From contig JAJEKB010020807.1 of NCBI GenBank assembly GCA_022393335.1, positions 224,873 through 288,872 on the forward strand: 64,000 nt of DNA, written 5' to 3'. The translations under genes were made by a program, and so were the position numbers. Shown one piece after another: positions 11,300-23,211 of the stretch. The number at the start of each line of letters is the position of its first letter. Positions within the stretch are counted from its first letter, which is position 1. The notes under the pieces are model-generated. The model was not told the origin of the DNA, did no database searches, and saw only the letters and a list, made by a program, of their open reading frames with translations. Source of the stretch: Macrotrachela quadricornifera (Eukaryota; Rotifera; Eurotatoria; Philodinida; Philodinidae).

Positions 11300-13116
11300 T
11301 TAATGGCTAACTTGTTTATAGATTAGACTAGTCTTGATTTTTGTGATCAAGTCTGAACTATTATCCGTAACGTATATACGAGATTTCCAACCTCGCATGC
11401 CCATCAGTGCAGCCTCACGTTCAAATTGATTCAATGCACTTAATTTATCTCCAGCAATAACAACTATCGAGACATTTTGTAGCTGATATATATTTAAAAA
11501 TATCAATAAATTCAATATACTGCTATAGTCGGATGCATGATAAATACGACAAATTATTTGAAAGATTGTTGAGTGTAGATGGAACTTAATTTTGAACATA
11601 TTTTGCAGTAAGTAATCTATTGTCTGTATAAAGGTTTTCTGAGAATCAATACGAATACGTGGATCATCACCAAAATATTTCATCATTTGAGTAAACTCAG
11701 TCATATCTTGGTCTACCCAGAGAATGTGTGTCAAAGATGAATAATTGTTTGGTAGCACTATCGCAGTAGACGGATTTTGCCCATTGGGATGATAATAATC
11801 ATATGGATCGTCCGGCTTCCAAAACCATTCACCCTCAAAATAGTGATTAACATAATTTGATGGAAAACAAAATGGATTGTTTTTACACTGACGCCAATCG
11901 TATCTACTTGGTACATTATGACATTCACCATGAGCTGGATTCTTTGTGATGCTTACAACGCAAAATCTATTGTAACAATATTTCGTATTGCACAAATACT
12001 TGTATGGAATGTAACAGTAGCCCTGATCACCCTATAAGAAAATTGATAAATTATTCAGATTCAGATCAAATTATATTCAATAGTGAATCAAATTCTTCAC
12101 CAAAAAACTCACCCACTTCTCTCCCCAAGAATTTCGAACAATAAAACATTGCGATCGATCACTGTATCCTACTGTTACCATAGCATGACCACCAATTATG
12201 TCATCTTCGTTCTCGAAATCTGGCAACGGCACACATCCATTATTCGTTTCAGCATCAGAAAATGTATCCCATATCTTCATACCAAATACAAATGGATAGC
12301 CTTCAGCAAGACATGCTTTCATCTCATCTAAACTTCCGTGCAGCTCTGTATTTTCTTCTATTCGGTATTTTATAGCTTCTTCATAACATCGTTGAGGTGG
12401 TTTTCGGTTCAAATTGTCATCAGTGAATGGAAACATGTCTTCTTTGCAACAGCCAAGCTCGATTAATGCTTTAATAGCATCTCGAGTAGAACTACCTTCG
12501 TCCTGCAAGTCGTTGGGGTCGGCTCCACCTTTTATTCGGGCGTTGTAGTAAATAAATAGACGACTAACATCAATATGTCTTCCAATGTTTTTCATTATTA
12601 AAAATTCGTATGCACCTAGAATGAGCTTAATATATCAAGTATTGTTCAATTTTTCTAATATGATTTTACCTGCTAACGCATTGGCAGTGCTAAAACAGAA
12701 AGATGCAAAAGAACAGTTTGAGATATATATGAAAATCAAACATTCTCATAAGTTACTACGACAAAAAAAAAACTAATTTGTTCTGGATTGAACTGTCTTT
12801 GGAAAAATTTATGCATTAATTGCAATTCATTCTCTCTTCTGTTACTTTTTTCCAGAATCAGTTAGAATCTTAAACGCTGTACTATGTTTACTCACCATGA
12901 ACTAGTTTTAGCTTGGTCTTCCACTGGTGTCATAAACTCTCGCAAATCGACCGATCGAGGCAATTTCATGTGTCTAGATTTTCCTGATACATAATACTTT
13001 TTTGAAGGAGGTGGCTCTCCACCATATTTGCAACCATTAACACAAAATGCTCGTCCTGTTCGTGGATTGACATAAATGCATTGTTTAGGCATTGTAGCTA
13101 GTTTATTATCAATGAT
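11300..13116 (-). CDS. Papain-family (C1) cysteine peptidase with C-terminal extension, 483 aa
   Basis: Coding exons on the minus strand are 13092-12896, 12689-12670 (only 20 nt), 12615-12113 and 12031-11300; phases agree at every junction. The catalytic triad is intact: Cys66 (context KTSSC-TANALAG, codon split by an intron), His216 in GGHAM and Asn234 in NSWG, with oxyanion Gln60 six residues before the cysteine. TANALAG after the cysteine resembles the prodomain-poor C1 peptidases found in bacteria and some protists rather than animal cathepsins, and neither a signal peptide nor an I29 propeptide is visible, so a cytosolic or unconventional location is likely (inference). After the peptidase fold (about residue 272) comes a 210-residue extension containing ILWVDQDM and VSIVVIAGDK, suggestive of an alpha/beta Rossmann or receiver/TIR-like fold. 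An upstream acceptor at 13117 indicates that the start lies in the second exon, with a 5' UTR exon ending at 13563. Confidence 0.85.
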
Positions 13117-13562
13117 CTAAAATAAAGAATCAATAGAAACTAGCAAAAAGAATTAGTAATTCAGTTGATTGATAAGTAAAGATTAAAATGCTCTCATAAG
13201 AATAGAAATTTCCTCGAAGTATTATTTTTTTCAATGATTATGCTTTATTTTAACAGTTAAAAAGTTCCTTTTTTAAGCTGTCTTTTTGGATACCCATATT
13301 AGATTGATGTCTCAATTTACAGTATAATACAAATATAGAAAGAAAAAGACTCCCTATGAATCAAAACATCTAGCCTATATCAGATACAGTCAAAAGAAAT
13401 TTCAATAATGGTATTCGATCAGATGACAATATTTTAATGTCGTCATAATTTTCTAATTGTTCACATTTATTTATCACTCACATTAGATCTTAACCTATTC
13501 GTATCTTGAATACGTAAATGTGGATGTAGTTGTTTATTTCAAAAAATTAAATATCTACTTAC

Positions 13563-13612
13563 GTTTATCAATCTCCTCGGGATAAAATATAGATACACTT
13601 GTGACAATTATG
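13563..13612 (-). other. Probable 5' UTR exon of the peptidase gene
   Basis: The minus strand has a GTAAGT donor (13562-13557) directly after ...GAGATTGATAAAC, matching the acceptor TTTATTTTAG before 13116. The segment has no usable ATG and lies just downstream of the TATA box at 13638-13645. The transcription start near 13612 is estimated from TATA spacing only. Confidence 0.45.
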
Positions 13613-13637
13613 AATCGAAAACGAAAAAAGATATGGG

Positions 13638-13645
13638 CTTATATA
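13638..13645 (-). promoter_or_regulatory. TATA box of the peptidase gene
   Basis: TATATAAG on the minus strand, about 30 bp upstream of the inferred start of the noncoding first exon and about 550 bp upstream of the initiator ATG. Confidence 0.45.
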
Positions 13646-13659
13646 CTGGTTGTGTTGCA

Positions 13660-16600
13660 GCTTTTTTTTTAATGAGTAAGGAAAAAACTAACTGGGGTAT
13701 TAGAGTATGAAGCTATTTAAAACGATGAGAAATTTGTTTTTTGGTCATGTATTGAATATTCAGGAGACAATAGAAAAAAACCCTAGTGTAATCGATACGC
13801 GTATGATTGATCTATGACGTTACATTTGAAATAAAAATACAAAAAACGATTAATGAAGCATAACTATCAAGCATAGAACGGCAAGTAACCTTCGTAATAT
13901 TTTCTTCCCATGTAAATATTCTTTACTCCAAAACGTGTTTGAAACACTAAGAATGAATGCATCAGAACGTAGTCCTAGTGAAACAAATGAAGTTTTTTGA
14001 TGCGATTTATTTTAGAAACGCATTTTTTTACTGAAATGCGTCTCCAGTGAAATATTCGAATCTATCTCAGACTTGAACTTCATCGCCATCATCAACATTT
14101 TTCGATGGTCTTAGCCTAACTTAGCAAATGGAATGAATTTTACCTTAAGTGATAATGATCAGAAATTATTCATATGTACCACTGAGCTGTACACAGTGCT
14201 CGAAATCTTTTCTTATTCAAACAAAAATGTATTTTTTTCAAAGTTGAGATATTTAACACGTTGCATGATTTTTCACTTGTTCTTTTCAAATAAATTTTAT
14301 TATTTTATACAAAATAATTTTATCGAAGAATTTAATGAATAAATAATTATCACACAATCTATTTAGCAGAAACATACGATTAAAATATTATATAACAGTA
14401 TTTAATAGTTTGCTAAAAAGAAATATGAATCTTTTTTTAAAGATTAATGAAGTTTATACAAATAAAATATATGTAAATCGATGATTTCAGCCATACAGTT
14501 AACTCTTCTAGAATAGCAGTTTTTTGGATAAAATCATATCTAATATACAGGAAATAAACGTGTATAAACTTTCTTGAAAAATGTATGCGTTCCAACGCGG
14601 CTGATAAAAACATTTGAGATGCGTTTTCACGCGTCAAATACTTTCCAGAAACGTGTTGAGACATAGTTCATCTTTTTCTGCTTACGTTCAAACATGTTGT
14701 ATAGAAAAATTGGATTTTAATGCATCGATTTTGCAAATTATGCTGTACAAAAACATAAATATCGGAATATGTTAAAATATCCTGGATTGTTTATCCACAA
14801 TATCACATATGAATCCATTTTAAATAATTATAATCACAACCGATATGTATATTAACAAGTATTGTTCGAAGAATTACCTTTTTTTTCAAGTTAGTCTCAT
14901 TGGTAATTTAAAAAAAAACAGTATTTAATTACGACAACAAGATCAGCATCAGCGAATTCGATCTACAATGATGATGGTGAATTAGAAATAAATGAAGTAC
15001 GAATAATTTCACATTTCTATGCTCATGCAATTTCAGATATCGTCTTTCTCTATATCTGAATCTAATGGTTTTCTACAATTAGATCAATAAATCTCCATGT
15101 TCTTGAACTAAGAACAGCCTGTTTTCAATTAGTTTTAAGCGTTCATATAGAAATTTCACAACTAACAATTATCTATATAAATAAAGAATGAAATAATTCA
15201 GATGATTTTACATCTCTAACATCGAATACTCTACATCAAATTGACAAATACTGAAATAAATTTTTTAGTCGATACAATCTCATGCGATAGGTTGTGTCCA
15301 ATTAACAATACCTTTTTATATAAAATAAAACTTTCTTGAAAAAGATCAATAGATTTCTCGATTGAAGGCATCTTCTCTATCAATAAATGTGAAATTTATT
15401 TTTAGTAAAAAAAAATATTGAACTATATATTTGCCCTATTTTAGCATGCCATGTACAATACATTTACGTTTTTTTTCAAGAATAAGAACATGAATAGATA
15501 CTCATTATTACTCGACAAAAACAATGTGCTTAGGAAATCATCTCGTACATACGATTGATAGACTAGGTTTTTCTTGATGACTAGTTTGATCAATATTCTC
15601 AGTGTATTATAAGCTACCCGGTAATATTCCAGAATCTGGAGCATTAAATATTCATTTTATGCGTGATATTCGTTGTATTTTTCTTTTACTTGATTGTAGC
15701 CTAATAGTTGTTGGTTGCTGTCTCGTTGAATTTCGTCCACCATTATTTACAATGAATACTTTCTTTCATATTCTTCATATATTTGTACATATTCATGAAT
15801 TTGTTAGTGCTTTTGAGACGAAGACGTACAAAGTATTTACCAATGTGAAATGCACTTGTTCTGTAATCCTAAGAAGATCAAGGATAGAATATGCTCCTCT
15901 TCGTGTCTTATGAATTCATGTACGATGTGCAGAAAAAGACAAGGAATAGGAATTTCGTCAGAAGAGGATAACATTGTTTTATAATGCTACATGCCCACCG
16001 CCCTTTTTCAAAGGCTGATGGATTCCCAGATCCTATCATTAACGAGGAATTCCATATATTTTGAATGCATTCGAGAGATTGTGCATCTGAAGAGAAATGG
16101 GTATGTTAGTGAAGGCAGATTCCTTTGTACTAGTTCTCTGCTTATTCGTGAAGTGTGATTCCAACTTTGAGATCAAGGAATAAATATAATACAATCCGCG
16201 AATTTCAATTTTTGCTTTTCAGCAATCAATTAATATCAAAAGAAAAATTTATTAAAAATTAAATTGTTAATGTGCTTGAATAAAATAAATTAATGCAGAT
16301 TATATTTATTCCGACGTGTTTTATGTTTATGTATTAAACTTAAAACATTCATCAAAGCACTGCATTACAATATTAAGTAAAATAACGAAATAAAACAAAT
16401 TAAAACAAAAAAGTAATATTCTTACAATAAAAAAAAGATAAATAAACTATATAATTGATTTATAATTAGTTTATATAGAAGAAGTAAATCAATATTTTAA
16501 TACGAAATTAATTAAAAATCCAGAACCAATTAAAATTAACGAAGGAATAATTCCTTCAAAAATTTGAATATAATAAAAATATGATTTAACTGTTAAATGA

Positions 16601-18480
16601 CGGGAAAATAATTATTACTGCTTTTAATTGGAGTTGAGTCTATGGTGTAAATCTAAATAAATAAAAATAATAAATAGATGATATATACAATATTAATGTT
16701 GATATAATTAAATTAAATAATTCATATAATATTTTAGCTTTATGTGCCGTAAAAAAAGAGAAGTTTTATACTTTTTGTTTTCAAAAATTTATTGTTAAGT
16801 TAAGTCTATTAGCATTTAGGTTAATGTAAATATCAATCTAAATGTTAAAATCTTAGATCCATTGTTATTTAAAGTAACTTATTTTCAAATATTTCTATTT
16901 GTTCTCATCGTTTTTCTAATATTTTTTTATTTTAATCTTGTCATGTAGAACATTTTCATAAATTTTTGTTCAGTAATTTTATATAAACAATTTTAGACAT
17001 TCTAAACATTATATTTTCAAGTAAAGAAAAAATAAATTAGTATCTTATAAAATAATTTTAGAATTTAATGGGTAAGTATATAAGAGATATAATAAGGATA
17101 GATATATAAATATCAGCGTTGTTTGCATTATAATAATTTTAAGATGGATATAATAAAGTTTTCTAATTATTCAGTTAATCGACTTCCATATGATATCTCT
17201 GGATTACTCATTATAAATCTTGGACTTTATTTTTACATAATTGATTTATAAACAAGCTTAGATGAAGGATAAATTAGAAATAAAGTAGATCATTCCATAT
17301 ACTAAGCTTTTAATGTAAAATCAATTGAAGACAATAATAAAAATTATTTATAGACAAACATATTATAGCTATTTTGAATTGTATTATTTGTTAATTACTA
17401 TAATTAGTAAAATTTGGTATTGACTAAATGTCTTTGAATGTTATCAACATTTCTAGTATCCAAAATAGATGTGATTTCATTGATTGATGATTCACCGAAT
17501 TATTTATTCAACAAATAATAAAATTTGAGAGAAAAACTTTTTATATTTGAACAATATATGAAGTACACAAATAACATTTTGTCATAATTTATTGGAGTTT
17601 TTTCTTTTTCAGAAGTGTTAATGAGTTTTTGACGCTATGTATTATAATTATTAAAGGACGGGGCTGTATAAAGATGTGAATCGGCCTGCCAACTGGAACT
17701 GGTGCATGTCTAGATGATTTCTAACCTCACCTTATTGTACGCTATTATTCTTGCATTTCAACGGAATAAGATAACAGTAATATTTCTTTGCCTAACTGGA
17801 ATTAGTATCATTTGAAAGAGCGTGAAATTCTGCACAAAATTATGTATGAATCATCCGGAAATAGTAAACATAAATGAATATTACCGCGATCAAATTGTGT
17901 AAAAATGTATGTTTTAGGTAAGTCACTAACATTCGAACTTCTCAAGAGTTTAGAAAATAGCTTTATAATTGCCTTTCTTCTGCAGAATGTGATACAATTT
18001 TCCATGGGCTACATGCTGGTCTAGTTTTCATGTCAAAATTTTATTGACGAAAACTATTCTAAGATTAGTACTGCCTAAAATATAGATCATATGTGGCGCA
18101 ACTGGATCGTAGATATTTTTAAATAAATGAATGTTTGTATCTTTTGGATAGTTCTTATAAATAAATTAAGGCTCAGAACGAGAATAAGAGAAGGAGCATC
18201 ATTACTCGTATCAAGCTCATTCGGATAAACATATCAAAAGATCCAAACATCAATTGATAGTATACAATATTTACATGATTTTCCATATATAAAATAGCGT
18301 TTGAACACTTCAAAAAGTGGTTATTAGTCACAAAAACGTCTTTAACAAGCCACAATTAATCAATCCACATCAAGTCTAAGAAACCCTAAAATTGGTGATT
18401 TGTCCATAATATAAATGTATAACATGTTTCGTTCACATATAATGGCACACGTCATCACAATGTTATCCTATATCGACCTA
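13660..18480. other. Long AT-rich intergenic region
   Basis: Almost 5 kb without a recognisable complete gene. Composition is most extreme at about 16,200-17,600, where nearly all bases are A or T. A two-exon fragment candidate at 14,922-15,090 is listed separately. The 103-codon plus-strand frame at 15,602-15,913 has no recognised domain. Scattered short frames look like chance. Confidence 0.5.
14922..15090 (+). CDS. Possible last two exons of an unrecognised gene
   Basis: Exon 14922-14996 (25 codons, after an AAACAG acceptor, before a GTACGA donor) joins in phase 0 across a 40-bp intron to 15037-15090, which ends in a TAA overlapping an AATAAA signal. The combined peptide is hydrophilic and acidic (YNDDGELEINE then SSFSISESNG). 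The spacing and phase are suggestive, but no upstream exon or homology is recognised, so this is a weak call. Confidence 0.22.
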
Positions 18481-18960
18481 TGAAAAATCATCAACAATGA
18501 AAATTCTCTTTTCTGATGATAAAATGTTCGACATTGGTGGGGAGTGTGATCAGTGGATCGTGCTGAGGGTGACAAGAAAGGTGGCATCAAATAGAAACGA
18601 AAATTCCCTCAGAAGGTTATGGTGTGGTTGGCCGTATGCTCGAAGAAAGTTGCACCATTAGTCATTTTCGAGGAAAGTCCTCTAGACCATATCTGATATA
18701 TACAAGTAGTAATTCCCGTATCGCTTTAATACCGCAATCAAGCCTTCGAGAACCTCTGGTCCCTCCAACAAGATTGGTGTCAAACCTCGCATCCATCATT
18801 TAACGCAACAGTGTTGTTAAGACAATTTTCCAACATTCATCGACAAAAATCATTAGCCTCCTAACAGTCTTGATTTGAACTCATTGAATTATTCAATTTC
18901 TAAAAATAATGCTCACCACTTTTATTAATAAATATACCGTTTTATAGAGCATCTCAAGAC
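18480..18960 (+). pseudogene. Tc1/mariner-type transposase remnant
   Basis: The plus strand carries broken pieces of a Tc1/mariner (DDE_3) transposase. FSDDKMFDI at about 18,510 is the usual context of the second catalytic Asp block, and PQKVMVWLAVCSKKVAPLVIF at about 18,610-18,670 is the strongly conserved MVW segment, followed by DHIxxVVIPVSL-like sequence. Further downstream, degenerate DFPTFIDKNH-like and SPDLN-like sequence can be followed to about 18,900. At least two frame changes and several stops break it. No terminal inverted repeats were identified. Confidence 0.65.
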
Positions 18961-19960
18961 GAATCTTTGAAAAAAAAATTAGGCTTCAATAATGAAATTT
19001 GACGGAAATAGATAGAAAATACTAATAATGCCATTTATCCTGAGCCACTCGGTATATCCTCGTCCATCATGCTGCATCCGTTGTTTTGTGACCTAGATGA
19101 AATTTATGAAATAAAAGCACTCGAATATCTCTGTGAGAATTATTTATTTGCAGTCCTTGATCAACATCCAGATCGATAACTTTATTATCATTCGAAAGAG
19201 AAATTTGCTTTTAATAAAAAGAATTTAATAATATAAGTTGCATTATTTTTATTACAATCGGTTCAAGGAGTTTCTAAGCATTTAGTAATATTAAAATAGC
19301 CCTTTTAAGCATTTTTCTCTTTTTGTTTTGCATTCAGGACATTGAGGCATTCAACGATCGGTGAAGTTTTTGTAAATATTTTTTTCAAAATATATTTTAT
19401 ATTAACTTTGTCATATATTTTTTTCTACATACGGGACATTGGGACATTGGCTAAAAAATAAAAATATTATAGCTGAGAAAAAATTTTAGTATATCAATTA
19501 TATATTTTGAATTTTTTTCTATATCGGAAACACTCAGTGATTGTTAATTTTTATTTATCAGTAATTTTTTTTTATAATTAATTAGTATCATTTTTTTGTA
19601 ATGATGGTGACGTAGCAGCATAGAATTATCAATTAAATTTTAGTAATTAGTAATTTTTTTTTCTAGAATCCATCATTTTTGTGATGATGCAGTCGATTTA
19701 GGAATGCAGATAGGATATAAAGTATTTTGTTTATGATGGTCTTCGAATAGTGATAAGATCAAATTAAACTAAGACAATAAGAGAATAGTTAACGAAATCC
19801 AAAATTGTTAGAAATAAAATGAACATTTTCCTAATTAATAGTCGATGAAAGTAAAAATTTGAGTTTATCTTATTAAAAGAAATAATATTTTTTTTTGTTT
19901 CACACTTAATAAAAATAATCTTACCTAAGCTTAATTTTGCCTATGACATAAGTGTAAAAA
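18960..19960. other. AT-rich DNA with one dispersed repeat copy
   Basis: No gene is seen. About 19,300-19,720 is the inverted partner of 51,740-52,150, listed separately. Confidence 0.5.
19300..19720. repeat. Dispersed repeat, copy 1 (inverted partner at 51,740-52,150)
   Basis: Read in reverse complement, 51,745-52,150 matches this segment over about 400 bp with modest divergence; shared blocks include AATATTATAGCTG, TTTTAGTATATCAATTATA and GACATTGGGACATTGG-type sequence. It has no coding capacity. It is probably a short non-autonomous element; termini and target-site duplications were not resolved. Confidence 0.6.
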
Positions 19961-20734
19961 TACATTCACTAGTCAATGTGATATGTAAATATGCATGTGT
20001 GATGCGAGAGTTCATTTATATCATTTTGAAGTGAAGCAAAATTTTTTCAGAAAATCATTGAACATAAGATATAAGTTTGATTCATAATGATTTGATAATT
20101 CTCCTATTGCTCGTGCCTGAAACTAGATGTTTCCGCCAGTGGAACTCGGTCAGTTTAAAGTATGAAAAATGCAAACGAATACTCACATAGAGTCTGTAAA
20201 AACACGTCGAAAACAGTATAGAATGTACTCATGAAGCAATTATCAGAATATCATTTAAAGGAATTACTCAGTTTCGATCAGAATGACCTACTGAATTCGA
20301 ACAACTAACAAAAAAATTCTCCTATCTGTATAAGATGTATATTTTTATGTGCTAAAAGAAACTTACTTTACGTTGAAAATGTCAGGTCATGAATTTACTG
20401 TTTTCAAATTTATTGCTTTTAATAAAATAAGGTGAAAACATAAACATTCATCACTATGTTCTGAAAAAAATAATTATGAAAAAACAGTTTTCAATATTTT
20501 ACTTTTTTCTAACAGGAAAGAATATTTTTTTTGTGTCCGCATGCTTTCTTTTTACATATATAAATGTTGTTTTTTTTCATTGTGTGTCTGAGTCGATATG
20601 CCTTTGATTTCAAAATAGTGCAGTTGTCATATAAGAATTTCTTGCAACTATTTGAAAGGTGTCATTCAGAATAATTGTTAATTCGACAAACGATCATGTC
20701 GATCTTTATTCGATAAATTGCTCAAATTATGTGA

Positions 20735-20953
20735 ATGACAACATTGAAAGCTGAACAATCAATGAAGACTCACACCGATGCTTCTAAATTTACCATATAT
20801 CTTTGTGATAACATATCTGGTAAGAAAGCTTTAATTTATAACGATACGGCTATACTTAGAGTATCAGCCAGTTTGGCTTCCGAAGAAGTCTTTTTATTAT
20901 TATGCTTCAGTTCAAGTCCTCATCGTATCACTTACAAATTTTTATTGCTCTAG
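20735..20953 (+). CDS. Small hypothetical ORF, 72 aa, paired with 55,560-55,805
   Basis: The reading frame begins MTTLKAEQSMKT and is kept in both copies of the duplication, with about nine amino-acid replacements among 72 residues. TATATAAA lies about 180 bp upstream in both. At the 3' end the two copies differ: here CTC is followed by TAG, in the other copy by TCG, and in both a GTAATA directly follows that could be a splice donor. So many replacements for the divergence gives little sign of protein constraint. No domain is recognised. Confidence 0.25.
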   Translation: MTTLKAEQSMKTHTDASKFTIYLCDNISGKKALIYNDTAILRVSASLASEEVFLLLCFSSSPHRITYKFLLL

Positions 20954-22290
20954 GTAATAATGTTGAGAAAATCAGAATAAACATCTAGGAGAACACTTCC
21001 TATTCCGCGATGTGACAAAATAAATCGAATGTATGGAACTAATTCCGTGGACAGAACTGGTTCCGAAATGTTGAACGTTGAGGGATAATATGACTGTTTA
21101 CATCTAGAGGGATCAAACGTAACTAAATGTCATGGGCATAGCCATGATTCACATACTCGAATTCATGCTTTCTTTCATTCCTACTTGTATACTGTTTATA
21201 TATTCCTCCTTCGTTTGATCATTTTTATGATATAGCTTAACCCATGATGATGATGTATGCTCATGACATGCTTCACTTTTTTTTGTTCTTGCATTTATAT
21301 TCATTGGTTATTTCCTGTTTCATGTGTTATACACGGAGCGAGTCTCACCATATCACAGTTGACAATGTTATACAATGCACAAAAAAAAGTAAACACTCGC
21401 TTTATCAAAACAAATTACATGCATTCATGTGAAAAGAAAAAAAAATTGATAATTACACTAATAGAAAATAGCCTTCTTTTTGCATAAAAGAGTTCAATAT
21501 ATTTTTTTACTTCGCCAAAGTCGCGTTATTTTGCTTTGATCAGAAGTATAAACCTTCCCTAATTGTTCCCACAAGTAGTTTTATTTGTGGAGCTCAGCAT
21601 CGCAAGGTCATCCAAACCTAGCAAGAGCTCGCGCATACTGCACGGCTGTTTTTTCCTCTGACGTATGACATCAAAATCCTGTAGTTTAATTCTCTTACAA
21701 TGCATGTATTTTTACATTTTATGTAGCGCTTACAGTCTTATATCCTTGTTCCCTCATCTCTCAATTGCCTTTTCCTTACTGATTTACCCCTTCTTGCCTG
21801 AATGTCTTCAGCCCCTATGAGTTTCCCCATATAATAGCCCTTAGGATCTTCCACTTATATAAACATGTGACCTTTGATCATTAGCTTCGCACACACAGTG
21901 AAACACATACTGAACAATAGGTAGTTTTGCTTTTAAACGATCCAATGATATTGAATATTTGATAGACTGCACAACGTCTCGATATTGACTAGCACTACAT
22001 TGTGTCATACGAATGGCCAAGTCATAATATTCATGTATCCGATTGATTTCTGAATAGAAAATAAAAATATGCAACATAATTTGTATCGTGCCTGCTCAAT
22101 ATCAGATTTATAGCGACAAAAAATTCTAATAAGATGTAGTAGTGCGGCTTCCTAAACAGATACTTTGATTGTTTTGCACAATATTAGCAAAAAAGACATA
22201 CTTCAGAAACAAATCTTTTGGCATCTATAGACATAGCAAACGCTGAGAATCAAAAATACAACAGTTTGTTATCATATTCAGTACATATGT

Positions 22291-23038
22291 AGAACTTACT
22301 AGGAGAACGAATAAAAACTGAAATTTGGTTACCAAGACTATACCGTTTAGATATATATGAAAATTTAAGATCACATTATCACAACAATAGAAAAAAACTA
22401 TATACTTGCGAAACTTTGATAAAAACATAATTATATATTGAGTTTTTTTCAGATAATATCATGATTTCTAAATTTTTTATCTTAACAACTATTTGATATT
22501 TGAATATTCTCAAATATACTTGTATTGTATACAAATTCTATCCACATTTGACTACTTCAATCAAACTATTTGTGACATTCAAAATCAGCATCAAAATCGG
22601 AATATAATGACATATGTTTTATTAAAAAAAGTATTTTCCATTAAAATTGCACTATAGGAGGTAAACACGGAATTTTTGAATAAGAAGACTAGAGAGAAGT
22701 AAGAGCGCGATTCTGATTTTGATTTCGAATGTCACAAGTAGTTTAATTGAAAATGAAATATTAATGATCGAAGCCCCTAAATGTGAATAGAATTTGTATA
22801 CAATATAAGTATATTCGAAAATATTTGAATATCAAGTAGTTGTTTATATAAAAAGTTTAGAAATCACGATATTATCTGTAGAAAACTTAGTATACGATTA
22901 TGGTTTTATCAAAGTTTCGCAGGTATATAGTTCTTTCTATTGTTGCGTTAATGTGATCTGAAATTTTCATATATATATATAAACGGTATAGTCTTGGTGA
23001 CCAAATTTCAGCTTTTATTCGTTGTCCTAATAAGTTTT
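22291..23038. repeat. Long foldback (inverted repeat) element, copy A
   Basis: Arms at about 22,291-22,595 and 22,709-23,038 are reverse complements over roughly 300 bp, with a spacer of about 110 bp. Landmarks include AACTTACTAGGAGAACGAAT on the left and ATTCGTTGTCCTAATAAGTT on the right, and CGAAACTTTGATAAAA against TTTTATCAAAGTTTCG. There is no coding capacity. The same element sits at 58,247-59,015 in copy B, so it predates the duplication. It is probably a foldback or long-TIR MITE. Confidence 0.75.
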
Positions 23039-23211
23039 AAAAAATGATGATTATATGAATTTAGAATATCTAGAACATTGTTACTACATATCAAATCCGA
23101 ATTTTAAAACTTTTCTCTATGGTGAAAAAAAAGTTCTGTTTAGAGGTTTCAATTACTCGTTGATATGTAGTGCTAAAGATATTCGCTTATCTTTATAAGT
23201 TTGAGAAAAGT

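Larger units (their letters stand above)
19961..23211. repeat. Segmental duplication, copy A, first block
   Basis: This block aligns in direct orientation with 54,719-59,172, starting at TACATTCACT in both. It includes the paired small ORFs (20,735 and 55,560), a shared ATATATAAATGTTGTT sequence and a long foldback repeat. Copy B carries two hAT-type insertions that are missing here. The block ends at TTTATAAGT, where copy B is interrupted by a Helitron. Confidence 0.85.

Noticed and set aside
15602..15913. 103-codon plus-strand open frame
   Set aside because: No domain, no initiator context beyond the first ATG, and no splice support; retained only as a remark in the intergenic entry.
16200..17600. 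Possible nuclear copy of mitochondrial DNA or a small respiratory subunit (the minus strand near 16,500-16,560 reads FEGIIPSLILIGSG if TGA is read as Trp)
   Set aside because: Only a short stretch fits, no second mitochondrial gene is adjacent, and such hydrophobic peptides arise easily in nearly pure A/T sequence.
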